Notes: generated by a model not told the origin, from the letters alone. Counted from the first letter of the stretch, positions 17,931-27,561 are shown. The stretch: DNA of 64,000 nt from Hymenobacter negativus (GCF_017571495.1 NZ_JAGETZ010000012.1:62001-126000); one strand, 5' to 3'. Translations and numbers: made by a program.

Positions 17931-18656
17931 TTATATGCGGTGCCGTTCCACTGCTTCGCGGAAAGCTTTGGCGTAACTCGCGCTGACGGGCAGGTACCGC
18001 TCGCCAATTTGCACCTTGTCCTTGTGCACTACGTCGATGGCATCCAGGGCTATAATGCAGGAGTGGTGAATACGCACGAATCGGTTGGTGGGCAGTTGCT
18101 GGGCCAATACCTTGAGCTGCTGCAAACTAACAATTTTGCGCTGCCGGGTGTAAATGGTGACGTAGTCGCGCAGGCCCTCCACGTAAAGTACATCGGCCCA
18201 CCATACTTTGAGCAGTTGCGCGCCGTCCTTCACAAAAAGGTAGGTAGGGTCAGCGGCCTGGACAGGGGTAGCCCCGACCGATGCCCCGAAGGGCGGCTCC
18301 CAGCGGGCGTAGGCCTTGTGCACGGCCCGCAAAAACCGGTCGAGGGTGATGGGTTTGAGCAAGTAGTCCACCACGTCGAGGTCGTAGCTTTCCAGAGCGT
18401 ATTCGGAATAGGCGGTGGTGAGGATGACCAGCGGCTTGCGCGGCAGCAGGCGCAGCAGCGTCAAGCCGGTCATTTCCGGCATTTGCACATCGAGAAACAG
18501 CAGGTCTACCGGCTGGCGCTGCAGGGCGGACAGGGCGGCAGTGGGCGTGGCGCAGGCTTCGGCCAAGCGCAGGTAGGGTACCTGCTGCAGGTGGTCGGTG
18601 AGGAGCTGGCGGGCCAGGGGCTCGTCTTCCACAATCAGACAAGTGAGCTGGTTCAT
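17931..18656 (-). CDS. LytTR-family response regulator
   Basis: A 241-residue regulator with an N-terminal receiver domain (LIVEDEP acidic pocket, phosphoacceptor Asp56 in LFLDVQMPEM, LLKPI lysine near 105) and a C-terminal LytTR DNA-binding domain (about 140-240, with VLYVEGLRDYVTIYT and RFVRIHHSCIIALDAID). It starts 7 bp downstream of the sensor kinase stop, so the two form one operon and almost certainly one signalling pair. Target genes are not evident. Confidence 0.93.
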   Translation of the reverse strand: MNQLTCLIVEDEPLARQLLTDHLQQVPYLRLAEACATPTAALSALQRQPVDLLFLDVQMPEMTGLTLLRLLPRKPLVILTTAYSEYALESYDLDVVDYLLKPITLDRFLRAVHKAYARWEPPFGASVGATPVQAADPTYLFVKDGAQLLKVWWADVLYVEGLRDYVTIYTRQRKIVSLQQLKVLAQQLPTNRFVRIHHSCIIALDAIDVVHKDKVQIGERYLPVSASYAKAFREAVERHRI

Positions 18657-18663
18657 AGCGGAT

Positions 18664-19686
18664 TTACAAGGTCAGGCGCAAGTGAATTCGGTACTCGGTG
18701 GGCAGGTCCTCGATGCGCAGCTCGTGCCGGTCGGGGTAGCTCAGCGCCAGTCGACGGCGCACGTTGGGTAAGCCCGTGCTGGCCGGACCTACCCGGGCGG
18801 CGGGCACGGGCAGCTTGCTGTTGGCCACGGTATAGCAGCAGTCGGAGCTCGTCAGGTCGAAGTGCACGTGCACCCAAGCCGTGGTGCTGGTCGTGCTCAC
18901 CCCGTGCTTGAAGGCGTTTTCCAGAAAGGCCATGAAAATGAGCGGCGCCACCACTAGGCCGTTGGGCTGCCCGGCTACGGTCAGGGTAATGGGAATGGGG
19001 CTGTTGAGGCGCAGCTTTTCGAGCTGAATGTAGCTGGTCAGGTACTCGATTTCGCGGCTCAGTGCCACGACTGGTCGGTTGGCTTCCTCCAGCATGTAGC
19101 GCATCATCTGGGCCAGGGTGGCCACCACTTCGGGCGTGCGCTCCGAGCGGCTGTGCGCCAGGTAATACAGATTGTTGAGGGTATTGAACAGAAAGTGCGG
19201 GTTAAGCTGGGCCTTTAAGTAGCGCAGCTCGGCGGTTAGGTTCTCGTTCTCAAGCGCCTTGGCCCGGGCTTCGAGGACAAACCAGTTGGCGGCGAAGTAA
19301 AGCATGGTTACGAACCCATCGATGAACAGAACGCCGATGGCCACTGTCCAGGTGTGCCCCGGCGAGTACAGGTACTTTCGACTAATAACCGGCGCGAACA
19401 GGGTACGGTCGGTCAGCACCCGAAGGGCCACCGTCGCGGCGTAGGGAACGGCCAGGAAGAAAAAGTATTCGAGCCGCCGGCGGGTGCGCAAAAAGCGGGG
19501 CAGCAGGTAGAAGTAGTTCAGGTAGGCCAGCGCGGCGTCGAGCAAAAGCGAACCCACCAGCCCCAGCCACAGCAGCAGCGTCATGGGGTGTTCCTGCTGG
19601 AACTGGTAGACGGAAAGGTAGCCGTACACGAGCCAGAAAGAGGCATGCAAGGCCAGCGTCCAGGGGCGCGAAAGGAAAGCAGTCAT
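18664..19686 (-). CDS. LytS-type sensor histidine kinase
   Basis: A 340-residue membrane kinase. Four hydrophobic segments occupy the first about 140 residues. The His_kinase domain follows a short linker (EARAKALENENLTAEL) and holds the phosphoacceptor in LNPHFLFNTLNNLYYLAHS. The ATPase part has the N box FLENAFKHGV and a G box around STGLPNVRRRL. It is the partner of the LytTR regulator immediately downstream. No periplasmic sensing domain is present, so the signal may be membrane-related. Confidence 0.92.
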   Translation of the reverse strand: MTAFLSRPWTLALHASFWLVYGYLSVYQFQQEHPMTLLLWLGLVGSLLLDAALAYLNYFYLLPRFLRTRRRLEYFFFLAVPYAATVALRVLTDRTLFAPVISRKYLYSPGHTWTVAIGVLFIDGFVTMLYFAANWFVLEARAKALENENLTAELRYLKAQLNPHFLFNTLNNLYYLAHSRSERTPEVVATLAQMMRYMLEEANRPVVALSREIEYLTSYIQLEKLRLNSPIPITLTVAGQPNGLVVAPLIFMAFLENAFKHGVSTTSTTAWVHVHFDLTSSDCCYTVANSKLPVPAARVGPASTGLPNVRRRLALSYPDRHELRIEDLPTEYRIHLRLTL

Positions 19687-20039
19687 GCGCAGGCAGCTCG
19701 CGGCAACATTTTGGTTAACTAGGGAAAGAAGCCAGCAGGTGCATTGGAGCCCAGGGCGGATAGCATAAGCCTGAGCATCGACACGGTTGGACCTTGCATG
19801 CCTGCCTGGTACTTAAGAAAAGTAAACTTAGGGCTTAGCAACAGGCAGGCGCCTCATTATTCGACAGAAAGACACCTTTTTTCGGCTGGTACGAAAAACC
19901 AGCGTTATTCCTTAACGGTCGAAAAACCGACGAGATGGGTCGAAAAAAGCAGCGTAGGCATCGAAACGCCCCGAAGATATCCAGGCCCTGCGACTTGCTT
20001 TGCCGGAACTCCAATTCCCCACTTTTCGACTGTTTCGCT

Positions 20040-20912
20040 ATGCCGATGCTTTGCGCGGGCCTGTGGCCCAAACGCAGTTTCTTTGGATTGCCATTAAGCT
20101 CCGCTGGCTCCTGGTTGAGCCGGGCCGGTGGGCTGCTTCTCGTGCTGCTGGCCCAGCCGGCCGCTGCCCAAACCACCGACACCATCCGCGTAGCTGACCG
20201 GCGCTTGCAAACGACCCGCCTTCAGCCCGGCATGCGCCAGTACCTGGTGTATTTTCAGAGCCCTTCCCAACCCAAAATGCTTGGCTTCTGGCTATGGCGG
20301 AGGCAAGTGCAGTCGGTTCAGTACCAGGGCGCATCCGTGTTTCGCATCACGCAACACTGGTACGGCGCCGACACCAGCAGCTACCGGGAAGTACATTCTC
20401 TGGTCCGGGCCGCTGACTTTGCGCCCCTCTACCACGCCGAAACGATTAAAGGGCAGTTAAAAGCCTACAACTGGACTGCCGTGGGCATCGCCGGGGCCGA
20501 CAGCGTGGCCGGCAACCAGGCCAAAGCGTTTCAGCAGGCGTTTGAACACCCCGCCTTTAACTGGAACCTTGATATTGAAACCTTCGAGCTGCTGCCCCTG
20601 GCAGCGGGCAAGCGCTTTGTCATTCCATTTTATGACGCGGGCGGCAAGCCGCCTGCCTACGTGTTGTATACCGTGACGGGCACCGAGGCGCTAACCGTGC
20701 CCGGCGGCAAGCCGGTGGCTTGCTGGAAGCTCGTCACCGAAGGACTGACACCCACCAAGGCGCCATTCAAGCAGACGTTCTGGATTAGCCAGCGTGACCA
20801 CGAGTTTCTAAAGGAAGAAGACCAGTACCCTGGTGGGCTTTCCCGCTATAAAATCAAGACCAGCACCGTTCCCGGGACCCTGCCCAAGCAGGTAGGCCGC
20901 GTGGTGAAGTAG
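20040..20912 (+). CDS. Secreted DUF3108-like protein
   Basis: About 290 residues from Met at 20040, chosen because a signal peptide ending QPAAAQ follows (GLLLVLLAQPAAAQ); an upstream in-frame Met at 19935 lacks one. The mature protein is beta-rich, with FRITQHWYGADTSSYREVHSL, FELLPLAAGKRFVIPFY and a C-terminal FWISQRDHEFLKEED, the outline of DUF3108-like periplasmic proteins. It is probably located in the periplasm or outer membrane; the molecular role is unknown. The DUF3667 gene follows 96 bp later on the same strand. Confidence 0.7.
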   Translation: MPMLCAGLWPKRSFFGLPLSSAGSWLSRAGGLLLVLLAQPAAAQTTDTIRVADRRLQTTRLQPGMRQYLVYFQSPSQPKMLGFWLWRRQVQSVQYQGASVFRITQHWYGADTSSYREVHSLVRAADFAPLYHAETIKGQLKAYNWTAVGIAGADSVAGNQAKAFQQAFEHPAFNWNLDIETFELLPLAAGKRFVIPFYDAGGKPPAYVLYTVTGTEALTVPGGKPVACWKLVTEGLTPTKAPFKQTFWISQRDHEFLKEEDQYPGGLSRYKIKTSTVPGTLPKQVGRVVK

Positions 20913-21008
20913 GCCTGCCCCACCGCCGAGCCGTCGCCTTCTGGGGGCTGTCCTCTCTGATTGCGGCCCAGCGCCCTCGGCTCGTCCCTCCGTTTTGCTT
21001 GTCTGTTT

Positions 21009-21944
21009 ATGGCCCACGTTCTTGTCAAATTACCGGCCTGTGCCAATTGCGCCTACGCCTTCATTCCCACAGAGCCGGCCGAGTATTGCCCCCGGTGCGG
21101 GCAGCAAAACCACGGCAGCACCCTGGGCATGGGCCATGTAGCGGAAGAATTTCTGGAAGGAGTTTTTCACTTTGATGGCAAGATTTTCCGGACCCTGCGC
21201 CTGCTGCTGTTCTGGCCTGGGGAACTGACCCGGCGCTTTCTCATAGGGCATCGGGTGCCCTACGTGCCGCCCATCCGGCTCTATGTGTTCATCAGCTTCG
21301 TGGTGTTTTTTCTGCTTTCGCTCAACGCCGGCCACGAAGGCAGCGCCGTAAAAGTTCGGGTGGCGTCGCTGCCGCCGCACCCTACAGGCCATGAACTCAT
21401 CATCGGCCCGCGCCTGCCCCTGACGCAGGCGCAACTCGACAGCCTGCCCGAGCACCTGACCCGGGCTCAGGCCGACTCTGTGCTGCGCCGTCATCAGGTC
21501 CCGGTGAGCTTAATCAACCGGGTGCTGGTGCAGCACATGCCCCGCCTAACCCGCCGCACGCCCGAGGAAGCAACTCACCAAGTGCTGAAGTCCCTTTCCA
21601 TCATGGCCTTTGTGCTGATGCCACTGGCGGCGCTGCTGCTGCAGGCGGCATATTGGCGCCAGCGCCGCCCGTATTTAAGCTACCTCATCTTGTCAGTGCA
21701 CCTGCACTGCTTCGGGTTTGTGCTGCTGGCCCTGCTGCTGGGGCTGCAGTACCTGCCCGGGATGGAAAAAACCAGCTTGCTGCTGCTGGCGCTTCCCCTT
21801 TACTTAGTGCTGGCCCTGCACCGCCTCTACGGGCAGAGTTGGGGCAAAACCATGTTTAAAAGCGCCATATTAGCCACTGGCTACAGCCTGTTGTTAGGGG
21901 TGGGGATGCTTGCCGCCCTGGGCCTGGGGTTGACCCTGCTTTAA
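21009..21944 (+). CDS. DUF3667 zinc-ribbon membrane protein
   Basis: 311 residues from Met at 21009; the in-frame Met at 20961 would add unrelated sequence. An N-terminal zinc ribbon (CANCAYAFIPT then YCPRCGQQN) is followed by the DUF3667 hallmark GKIFRTLRLLLFWPGELTRR and the first helix RLYVFISFVVFFLLS. Three to four further hydrophobic helices fill residues about 200-311. The family is common in Bacteroidota and of unknown function. Confidence 0.88.
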   Translation: MAHVLVKLPACANCAYAFIPTEPAEYCPRCGQQNHGSTLGMGHVAEEFLEGVFHFDGKIFRTLRLLLFWPGELTRRFLIGHRVPYVPPIRLYVFISFVVFFLLSLNAGHEGSAVKVRVASLPPHPTGHELIIGPRLPLTQAQLDSLPEHLTRAQADSVLRRHQVPVSLINRVLVQHMPRLTRRTPEEATHQVLKSLSIMAFVLMPLAALLLQAAYWRQRRPYLSYLILSVHLHCFGFVLLALLLGLQYLPGMEKTSLLLLALPLYLVLALHRLYGQSWGKTMFKSAILATGYSLLLGVGMLAALGLGLTLL

Positions 21945-21959
21945 GCTTTTGCCACCTGG

Positions 21960-22310
21960 TGAAGGATTGATTTTTAGTGCCGAGATTAGCTCTGGCACCG
22001 CCATAACTATTTTCTGGCCTCGTAGGCGTGTTAAAACTTGGTTCCCATCCCGCAGCCGCAAGCGCTGAGCGAGGTAAATCAAACTCGTCGTGCAGCTGCT
22101 GTGAATGCCCGGCAAAGTCTTAGCCCCCGAACATTGGTGATATTGTAAAAAGCTTCCTAGGGCGTTTAGCTCACCACCAGCGTAGCGGTAAAGTCTTGGT
22201 TGGCCATGACCTTATCGGTTTGGGTGTTGAGAGGGTTTAACTCGACACAAGTATGGCCTTGGCTAGGTGCTCGATAGACGATGTAGCGGGTTGATTTAGT
22301 CAAGATGGTC
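21960..22310 (-). pseudogene. Two small gene-end remnants (aldose-epimerase-like and LytTR-like)
   Basis: A leftward frame ending with TAA at 22166 reads RYIVYRAPSQGHTCVELNPL and then DFTATLVVS, resembling the C-terminus of aldose 1-epimerase-fold proteins. Just beyond it, in another frame, FLQYHQCSG...IHSSCTTSLIYLAQRLRLRDG resembles the end of a LytTR domain. Neither has an upstream body or start, and both are weak calls. Otherwise this 390-bp gap holds nothing recognisable. Confidence 0.28.
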
Positions 22311-22334
22311 GTGTAGCATGTGCCCAACACTTGG

Positions 22335-22685
22335 CTACCAGCGTCCCCATGCTACCACCAGTGCCGCAGTTAGCAGCACCAGCAGCAAGGGCAACCGGTT
22401 GTGCTCTCGTTGCCCGGCGTGCACCAACGCGGCAGCGGCTAGCACCAGTGCCAGCGCGCCGGCGGCCAGGGCCGTAACCCGGGGCCAATAGCTGGTGAGC
22501 GTTGGTAGCACTACCCCTAGCGCCCCAAGTAGTTCGAGCGCGCCCAGCATTCGCAGAAAAGCCAGGGAGAAAAACGGCGGCGCGAGGGGACGCACCCGAG
22601 TCGCCGGCTGAGTGAGCTTGACGCCGCCGGCCAGCACAAATACGGCAGCCAGCAATAGTTGCAGACTCCACAAGAAGTTATTCAT
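22335..22685 (-). CDS. DoxX-like four-helix membrane protein
   Basis: 116 residues with four hydrophobic helices. The first, LWSLQLLLAAVFVLAGGVKL, and the second, RMLGALELLGALGVVLPTL, carry the small-residue pattern and the Gly-Lys-Leu turn of the DoxX / SURF4-like family. Members are often linked to redox stress or quinone chemistry, though specific roles are poorly known. It lies 17 bp downstream of the alpha/beta hydrolase gene on the same strand and is probably co-transcribed. Confidence 0.85.
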   Translation of the reverse strand: MNNFLWSLQLLLAAVFVLAGGVKLTQPATRVRPLAPPFFSLAFLRMLGALELLGALGVVLPTLTSYWPRVTALAAGALALVLAAAALVHAGQREHNRLPLLLVLLTAALVVAWGRW

Positions 22686-22702
22686 CGTCGGCGGGCCACA
22701 GG

Positions 22703-23746
22703 CTATTTAGAATGTCCACGCTTGGCCACGCGCCCAATGGCCTCAGCCAGCAGCGGGGCCAGTTCGGACGGCAGCTCGTGGCCTACTCCCGGTAGCAGGA
22801 GCCACTCGGCGCCGGGAATGCTGACGGCCACATCCTGACCGGCGGCTACGGGCACGAGGGGGTCGGCATCGCCGTGCACTACGAGCGTGGGCACGCGTAG
22901 CGCCTGCAACTCGGTGCGGCGGTCGTGCTGGCTTTCCACCAGCGCAGCGGCGCCCTGGCGCTGGTAGCCGGCGGGGTAGTAGGCCCGGTGCACCTCGCGG
23001 GCTACCTGGGCCCGAAGCGTGGCTTCGGCAGTGGGGTAGGCCGGGCTGCCGAGCAACTGGCGAATGCGAAAGTTGTAGGCGAGCGCAGCGGCCGTATCGG
23101 CTGGGTTAGTGGGTGCGGGTGGGGCTTGGGCCATCACCTCGGGCTTGGCTACAGGGGGCAGGCCGGGCTTGCCGTCGGTCGCCATCAGGGACGTGAGCGA
23201 CAGCACCCGGTCCGGGTGGTCCGTGGCCACCAGCTGCGCAATCATGCCGCCCATGGAGGCACCCACCAAGTGCGCTCGCCGCACGTGGAGCGCGTCGAGC
23301 AGGCCGACGGCATCGCGGGCCATATCGTTGAGGGTGTAGGCCAGCCGGGCGGGCGGGCCGCCCTGGAGGGCTGCCATTACCTTCGCCCAATCGGGCAGGC
23401 CGGCACCTTCAAAGCGGGTTGAGAGGCCGCTGTCGCGTTGGTCGTAGCGCACCACGCGGTAGCCCTGCGCCACCAAGGCCTGCACCAGGGCATCGGGCCA
23501 CTGGGTGAGCTGACCGCCAGTGCCGCTGATGAGCAAAATGGTTTCGTGACGCGGGTTGCCCACGCTTTCATAAGCCAGCGTCAGGCCATTGGCTTGCGCG
23601 GTGCCGGACTGGGCCCACGCGGCAGGGCCCAGGAGACTGCTGGTAAGTAGCAAGCGCACTGCCAGTACTAGACATCGCCAGCCGCGACGAGTAAACAGAT
23701 TAAGCAACAGCGAAAGCGGAGAGCGAAAAGTTGAGGGCGAATGCAT
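22703..23746 (-). CDS. Exported alpha/beta-fold hydrolase
   Basis: About 347 residues from Met at 23746, which precedes a hydrophobic signal (RCLVLAVRLLLTSSLLGPAAWAQ). Catalytic triad candidates are visible: the nucleophile elbow GASMGG, the acid in VHGDADPLVP and the histidine in LPGVGHELP. An oxyanion HG-type loop (LLISGTGGQLTQW) follows the first strand. The closest style is that of the esterase / haloalkane-dehalogenase-like hydrolases; the substrate is unknown. The DoxX gene follows closely downstream. Confidence 0.88.
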   Translation of the reverse strand: MHSPSTFRSPLSLLLNLFTRRGWRCLVLAVRLLLTSSLLGPAAWAQSGTAQANGLTLAYESVGNPRHETILLISGTGGQLTQWPDALVQALVAQGYRVVRYDQRDSGLSTRFEGAGLPDWAKVMAALQGGPPARLAYTLNDMARDAVGLLDALHVRRAHLVGASMGGMIAQLVATDHPDRVLSLTSLMATDGKPGLPPVAKPEVMAQAPPAPTNPADTAAALAYNFRIRQLLGSPAYPTAEATLRAQVAREVHRAYYPAGYQRQGAAALVESQHDRRTELQALRVPTLVVHGDADPLVPVAAGQDVAVSIPGAEWLLLPGVGHELPSELAPLLAEAIGRVAKRGHSK

Positions 23747-23852
23747 GATAAGATTTATTTTATTGAAAATCAAACATTTAATCCTAAAAAAAGGGCGCAA
23801 GAAACCTGCTTCGCACGCCAGCACGAAGGGAAATCCCACGAAATGAGAAGGA

Positions 23853-24482
23853 TTAGGTAACCTCAGTATCGTCGGCTAATTCCTGGCGCAGGTCTTGCAG
23901 CCGGCGTAGCGGCCCAGCAAACTGGTGCTGGTTTTCCCACCGCAGCGCCAGGGCGAAGATGACCACGATGAGAGCGAACAGAGCAGCTGCCGGACCCGGC
24001 GACTGCGTAATGGGCGGGACCCAGCCGACGCGGATAAACAGAGTCACCAGCACCAGCGCAGTTAGGGGAGTGGCTAGCACATCAAACCGCTTTTTGAATC
24101 GAAAAAATTGGCTGAGCCGCCCGTACTGCTGCCCGACTTGGGCAGCCAGGGGGGCATCTGCGGGATGGCTTGCCAACTGACGACGGGTGAAGCCCCGAAA
24201 CTTGCGCCAAAAAACCAGCGTGAACGGCAGGTACAGGGCCGTGCCCAGCACGCAGGCCGCCAGCGTGGGCCCGTCGAGCCGGAAGCGCCAGCCCAGATAT
24301 GCTAGGCTGGTATACACCATGGCTTGCCACAGAGCAGCGCCCCACACGTAGCGGCCCACCACGCGCTGCTCGCGTTGGTAGCGGGCTGCCACCAGGGTGC
24401 GCAGCCCGGCAGCTTGCAAGGGCGCCGGGGCCGGGGCCAGGCAGGGCCACGCAGCTTTGAGGAGGTCGAGTTCATTGTTCAT
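23853..24482 (-). CDS. Membrane protein paired with ECF sigma factor, possible anti-sigma regulator
   Basis: 209 residues with three to four hydrophobic segments (around 45-65, 70-90, 135-155, 160-180). The N-terminal cytoplasmic part (MNNELDLLKAAWPCL) and position fit a regulator of the preceding sigma factor, whose stop codon overlaps this ATG by 4 bp (ATGA). There is no zinc-binding anti-sigma motif. Anti-sigma function is inferred from context only. Confidence 0.65.
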   Translation of the reverse strand: MNNELDLLKAAWPCLAPAPAPLQAAGLRTLVAARYQREQRVVGRYVWGAALWQAMVYTSLAYLGWRFRLDGPTLAACVLGTALYLPFTLVFWRKFRGFTRRQLASHPADAPLAAQVGQQYGRLSQFFRFKKRFDVLATPLTALVLVTLFIRVGWVPPITQSPGPAAALFALIVVIFALALRWENQHQFAGPLRRLQDLRQELADDTEVT

Positions 24483-25039
24483 GCGTTCAAGTGGGCGAGG
24501 GAGCCGGTCAGGGCTTGGGCGAGTTTTTTTCTGATGCGCACCAGCCGCACGCTCACAGTGCTCACCGTCAGGCCAGTGACGTCGGCAATCTGGACATACG
24601 ACTGCTCCTCGAGGTAGAGCAGGACCACGGCCTTGTCCACGGCCGATAGCTGCTCGATGGTGGCGTAGAGCAGGCGTTGCTGCTCGGCCTCGGGGCCTTC
24701 CGCTGGGGCGGCAACTTCCAAGGCCCAGGCCTCGAGCGGCGCGGCGGCGGGCGTGCGGCGGCGTTGGCGCTCGTAGGTTAGGGCCGTGTTGAGGGCCACC
24801 CGGTAGAGCCAGGTCGAAAACTGGGCGGTGCCCTGGAAGCCAGGATACGCTTTCCAGAGTTGGTAGAGTATTTCCTGCTGCAAGTCTTGGCGCTCAGCCG
24901 GGTCGCGACAATAGAGGCGGCACACCCGGTGCACCACCCCCAGGTGCGGGTTGAGCGTCGCTAAAAAAGTTGCTTCCTGGGGTGCTGGCATGGGACGGGG
25001 CGCCGGGGTGAAGGCTTGTTCACTGTAGTTAGTAGCCAA
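24479..25039 (-). CDS. ECF-type RNA polymerase sigma factor
   Basis: 186 residues. Region 2 contains RDPAERQDLQQEILYQLWKAY and STWLYRVALNTALTYER; region 4 contains AVVLLYLEEQSYVQIADVTGL and SVRLVRIRKKLAQAL, the DNA-reading helix-turn-helix. It lacks region 3, as expected for ECF factors. A 4-bp stop/start overlap couples it to the membrane protein downstream, probably its regulator. Which promoters it reads is unknown. Confidence 0.92.
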   Translation of the reverse strand: MATNYSEQAFTPAPRPMPAPQEATFLATLNPHLGVVHRVCRLYCRDPAERQDLQQEILYQLWKAYPGFQGTAQFSTWLYRVALNTALTYERQRRRTPAAAPLEAWALEVAAPAEGPEAEQQRLLYATIEQLSAVDKAVVLLYLEEQSYVQIADVTGLTVSTVSVRLVRIRKKLAQALTGSLAHLNA

Positions 25040-25389
25040 CGCCGCCTAAAAACTACATGGCGCGCTACTTTTTTCACCACAGCGCATAATCCCGCCTTCC
25101 TGCGCTCATCTGGTCATGAGCAATTTGCAACCGCTGCTAATCCAGCGCGCACTCTTTGTCCGGGTTATTCGCGCAACGTTACCGAACGATGGACGACGGG
25201 TCGGACCGGCAGTGCAAACCGTTTTTGCCCCGAGACCAGCACAAGGGGAGACCCACCAGACTGCGCCAGATGGCAACGCACAGGTGGGCTAGTCGATGTG
25301 GTGTGAGTAAATCAGCAAGTACAGCCCGGCGCTTCTGGGCGCGGGGCACGGCAGCAGGCGGCTACTTTCAACCAGCAGCAAGCAGGTAA
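25040..25389. other. 350-bp gap without a supported gene
   Basis: Only a 58-codon rightward frame (ATG at 25116, stop at 25290) stands out; it begins MSNLQPLLIQRALFVRVIR and has no recognisable domain. No palindromes or promoter elements of note were seen. Confidence 0.35.
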
Positions 25390-26476
25390 TCAAGTCGTAA
25401 AAGTCAGGCTCTCGCCGACGGCTGGCAAACGCAGCTCACCGCGTAGCTGCCCCGTGTCGCGGGCGGCTTGCAGCAGGCGAGGTGGTTCGCTCCGAGGCTC
25501 CCCGCTCAGATTGAAGGTGCCGTAGTGCATGGGCACCAGCACCCTGGCCCCCGTGTCATGGAAGGCCAGCACCGCGTGGGCCGGGTCCTGATGATTGGGG
25601 GCCATAATCCAGCGCGTAGGCCCCGGCCCCGATAATGGCCACATCCAACCCAGGGAAAAGCCGGCCCGCGTCCCGAAAGTGGCTTCCGTAGCCCGAGTCG
25701 CCTCCAAAATACACTTGCCGGCCCCCGGCTTGCAGCACGAAGGCTCCCCACAGAGTTTCGTTCTTGTCCCAGGGCGTGCGGTTGGACCAGTGCCGGGCCG
25801 GCAAGAACGAGACGCGCAGCCGGTCCTCGGTGTGGTACTGCTGGTACCAGCCCGCTTGCTGCACCCGCGCGCCGGGCAGCCAAGTGGTTAGCAGCTGCTC
25901 CATGCCCAGGCCGGCGAGGAACTGCGCCTGCGGATTTTGGGCGTAGAGCTGGCGCAGCGAGGGCTTGTCGCAATGGTCGTAGTGCGCGTGCGAGAGCAGG
26001 ATGTAGTCGATGCCCGTCAGCGCCGCTGGGGCTATCGGTAATTCGGCAAGGCGCTGGCCGAAGGCGGGCAGGTTGCCCAGCACCGGGTCGAGCAGGAACG
26101 TCACGCCACCCAGCCGGATGAAAAATGAGGCGTGCCCGAGCCATACGATGACGTCAGCAGAACCCCGCAAAAAGGCGTCGGTTTTCTGCACGGGCAGTTG
26201 AAACGGGTCGGCTTCTTTCTCGGCCCGCTGGGGGTTGGGCTGTAGCCAGTATTTGACGACGGTACTGAAGCGGTTGACGTAGGGAAACTCGTGGTTGACG
26301 AATTTTCCGTCAGCATCCACCGGGGTGCCCGGCCACTCACTGCGCGGCAGCAGGGTCGGCAAAGCAGGATTAGAAACGAACGAAGCAGGCATGGGGGGAG
26401 GGGTAATGGTGGCGGCCCCGCTCAGCAGTCTGGCCGCCGTAGCAGTTCCACCGAACATAAAATGGCGACGGTGCAT
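25390..26476 (-). pseudogene. Metallo-beta-lactamase-fold hydrolase (UlaG / NAPE-PLD-like), frameshifted
   Basis: The first frame (26476 down to about 25605) carries a Tat/Sec-like start, WLGHASFFIRLGG, the metal motif LSHAHYDHCDK, LPARHWSNR and GGDSGYG. It then loses the family C-terminus near 25605. The missing end is in another frame: RWIMAPNHQDPAHAVLAFHD followed by VPMHYGTFNLSGEP, which contains the last metal-binding His. The frames differ by +1 (or -2) nucleotides around GCCTACGCGCTGG. A single lesion thus splits an otherwise complete, about 360-residue protein. It is either a recent mutation or an assembly error. Confidence 0.82.
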
Positions 26477-26510
26477 TAGGAGCTAAACAATGGAGGATGC
26501 AGCGGAGGTG

Positions 26511-27367
26511 TTAGAACCGAGCCAATTCGTCGCGCACCTGCTCCAGCAGCCACCGGGGCGTGCTGGTGGCGCCGCAGATACCCACCGTTTGGCTGGGGCG
26601 GAAACACGCGGCGGCCAGTTGCCCAGCCTGGGACACGAAATGCGTTTGCGGGTTGACTTCCTGGCACACCTGGTGCAGCAGCCGGCCATTGGAGCTTTTG
26701 GTGCCCGCCACAAACACCACTTGGTCGAAGCGGCGCGCGAACTGCCGCAGCTCCTGGTCGCGGTTACTCACTTGCCGGCAGCTGGTGTCATGGGCCCGCA
26801 CCGTGTGCCCCGGGCTTCCAGCGCCTGCCGCAGGCGGTCGAAGTCGGCGGGCCGCTTGGTGGTCTGGCTGTAAAGCGTCAGCGAAGAGGGCAGGGGTTGG
26901 GCGGGCAACTCTTCGGGCTTTCCGATGACCAACGCCTAGCCGCTGGTTTGGCCTAGCAGGCCGCGCACCTCGGCATGGCCGGGCTGCCCGAACAGGACAA
27001 TGGTCTCGCCCCGGTCGGCGCTGGCCTTGATGCGGTGCTGGAGCTTGAGCACCACCGGGCAGCTGGCATCGAGCAGGGTCAGATTGTTGGCCAGGGCCAG
27101 CTGGTAGGTGCTCGGTGGCTCACCGTGCGCCCGCAGCAGCACGGTTTCGTTGCGCAGCACGGCCAGCTGCTCGTAGTCGATGATGCGCAGGCCCTGGCGT
27201 TGCAGGCGCCGCACCTCTTCGTCGTTGTGCACGATGTCGCCCAGGCAATACAGGTAGCCCCGCTCGGCCAGCAGTTCCTCAGCCAGCTCGATGGCGTACA
27301 CTACCCCAAAGCAAAATCCAGAACCGGCATCCAGCTCAATACGCAGCTGTAAGGGAGAGCTATTCAT
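26511..27367 (-). pseudogene. ispH: ispH (4-hydroxy-3-methylbut-2-enyl diphosphate reductase) copy with nonsense codon and frameshift
   Basis: IspH makes IPP and DMAPP in the MEP pathway with an iron-sulfur cluster. Three cluster cysteine contexts are recognisable: GSGFCFGV, LLDASCPVV and, after the lesions, HDTSCRQVSNR. Substrate motifs LRAHGEPP, FVAGTKSSNG and GICGATSTPRWLL are also present. The first frame ends at an in-frame TAG (26936-26938) after GLLGQTSG; the protein resumes directly with ALVIGKPEELP. A second lesion near 26820 (one base lost in a C/G run) shifts the frame before VRAHDTSCRQ. The reconstructed length, about 285 residues, is normal for Bacteroidota. Because IspH is normally essential, an intact copy should exist elsewhere. 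Confidence 0.88.
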
Positions 27368-27561
27368 CTGATACCTTTGAAATAACCCTGGCGCGTCGTC
27401 CGCTCCGGAACCAACCGGCCACCAAGCAGACGACGCGTGAAATCTTACCCGTGTTGGGGCGCCAGTTGTCCGCTGATGAGCAGGTGCTGGCGGGCGGCGC
27501 TGTCGTGGGCCACCATCCAGCCGGGGTACTCGGGGGCCGGGGCGCTGGCGGCGTCGAGCGC

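Noticed and set aside
25116..25292. 58-codon rightward frame (MSNLQPLLIQRALFVRVIR...)
   Set aside because: No recognisable domain, promoter or conserved neighbour; it is compatible with chance in GC-rich DNA.
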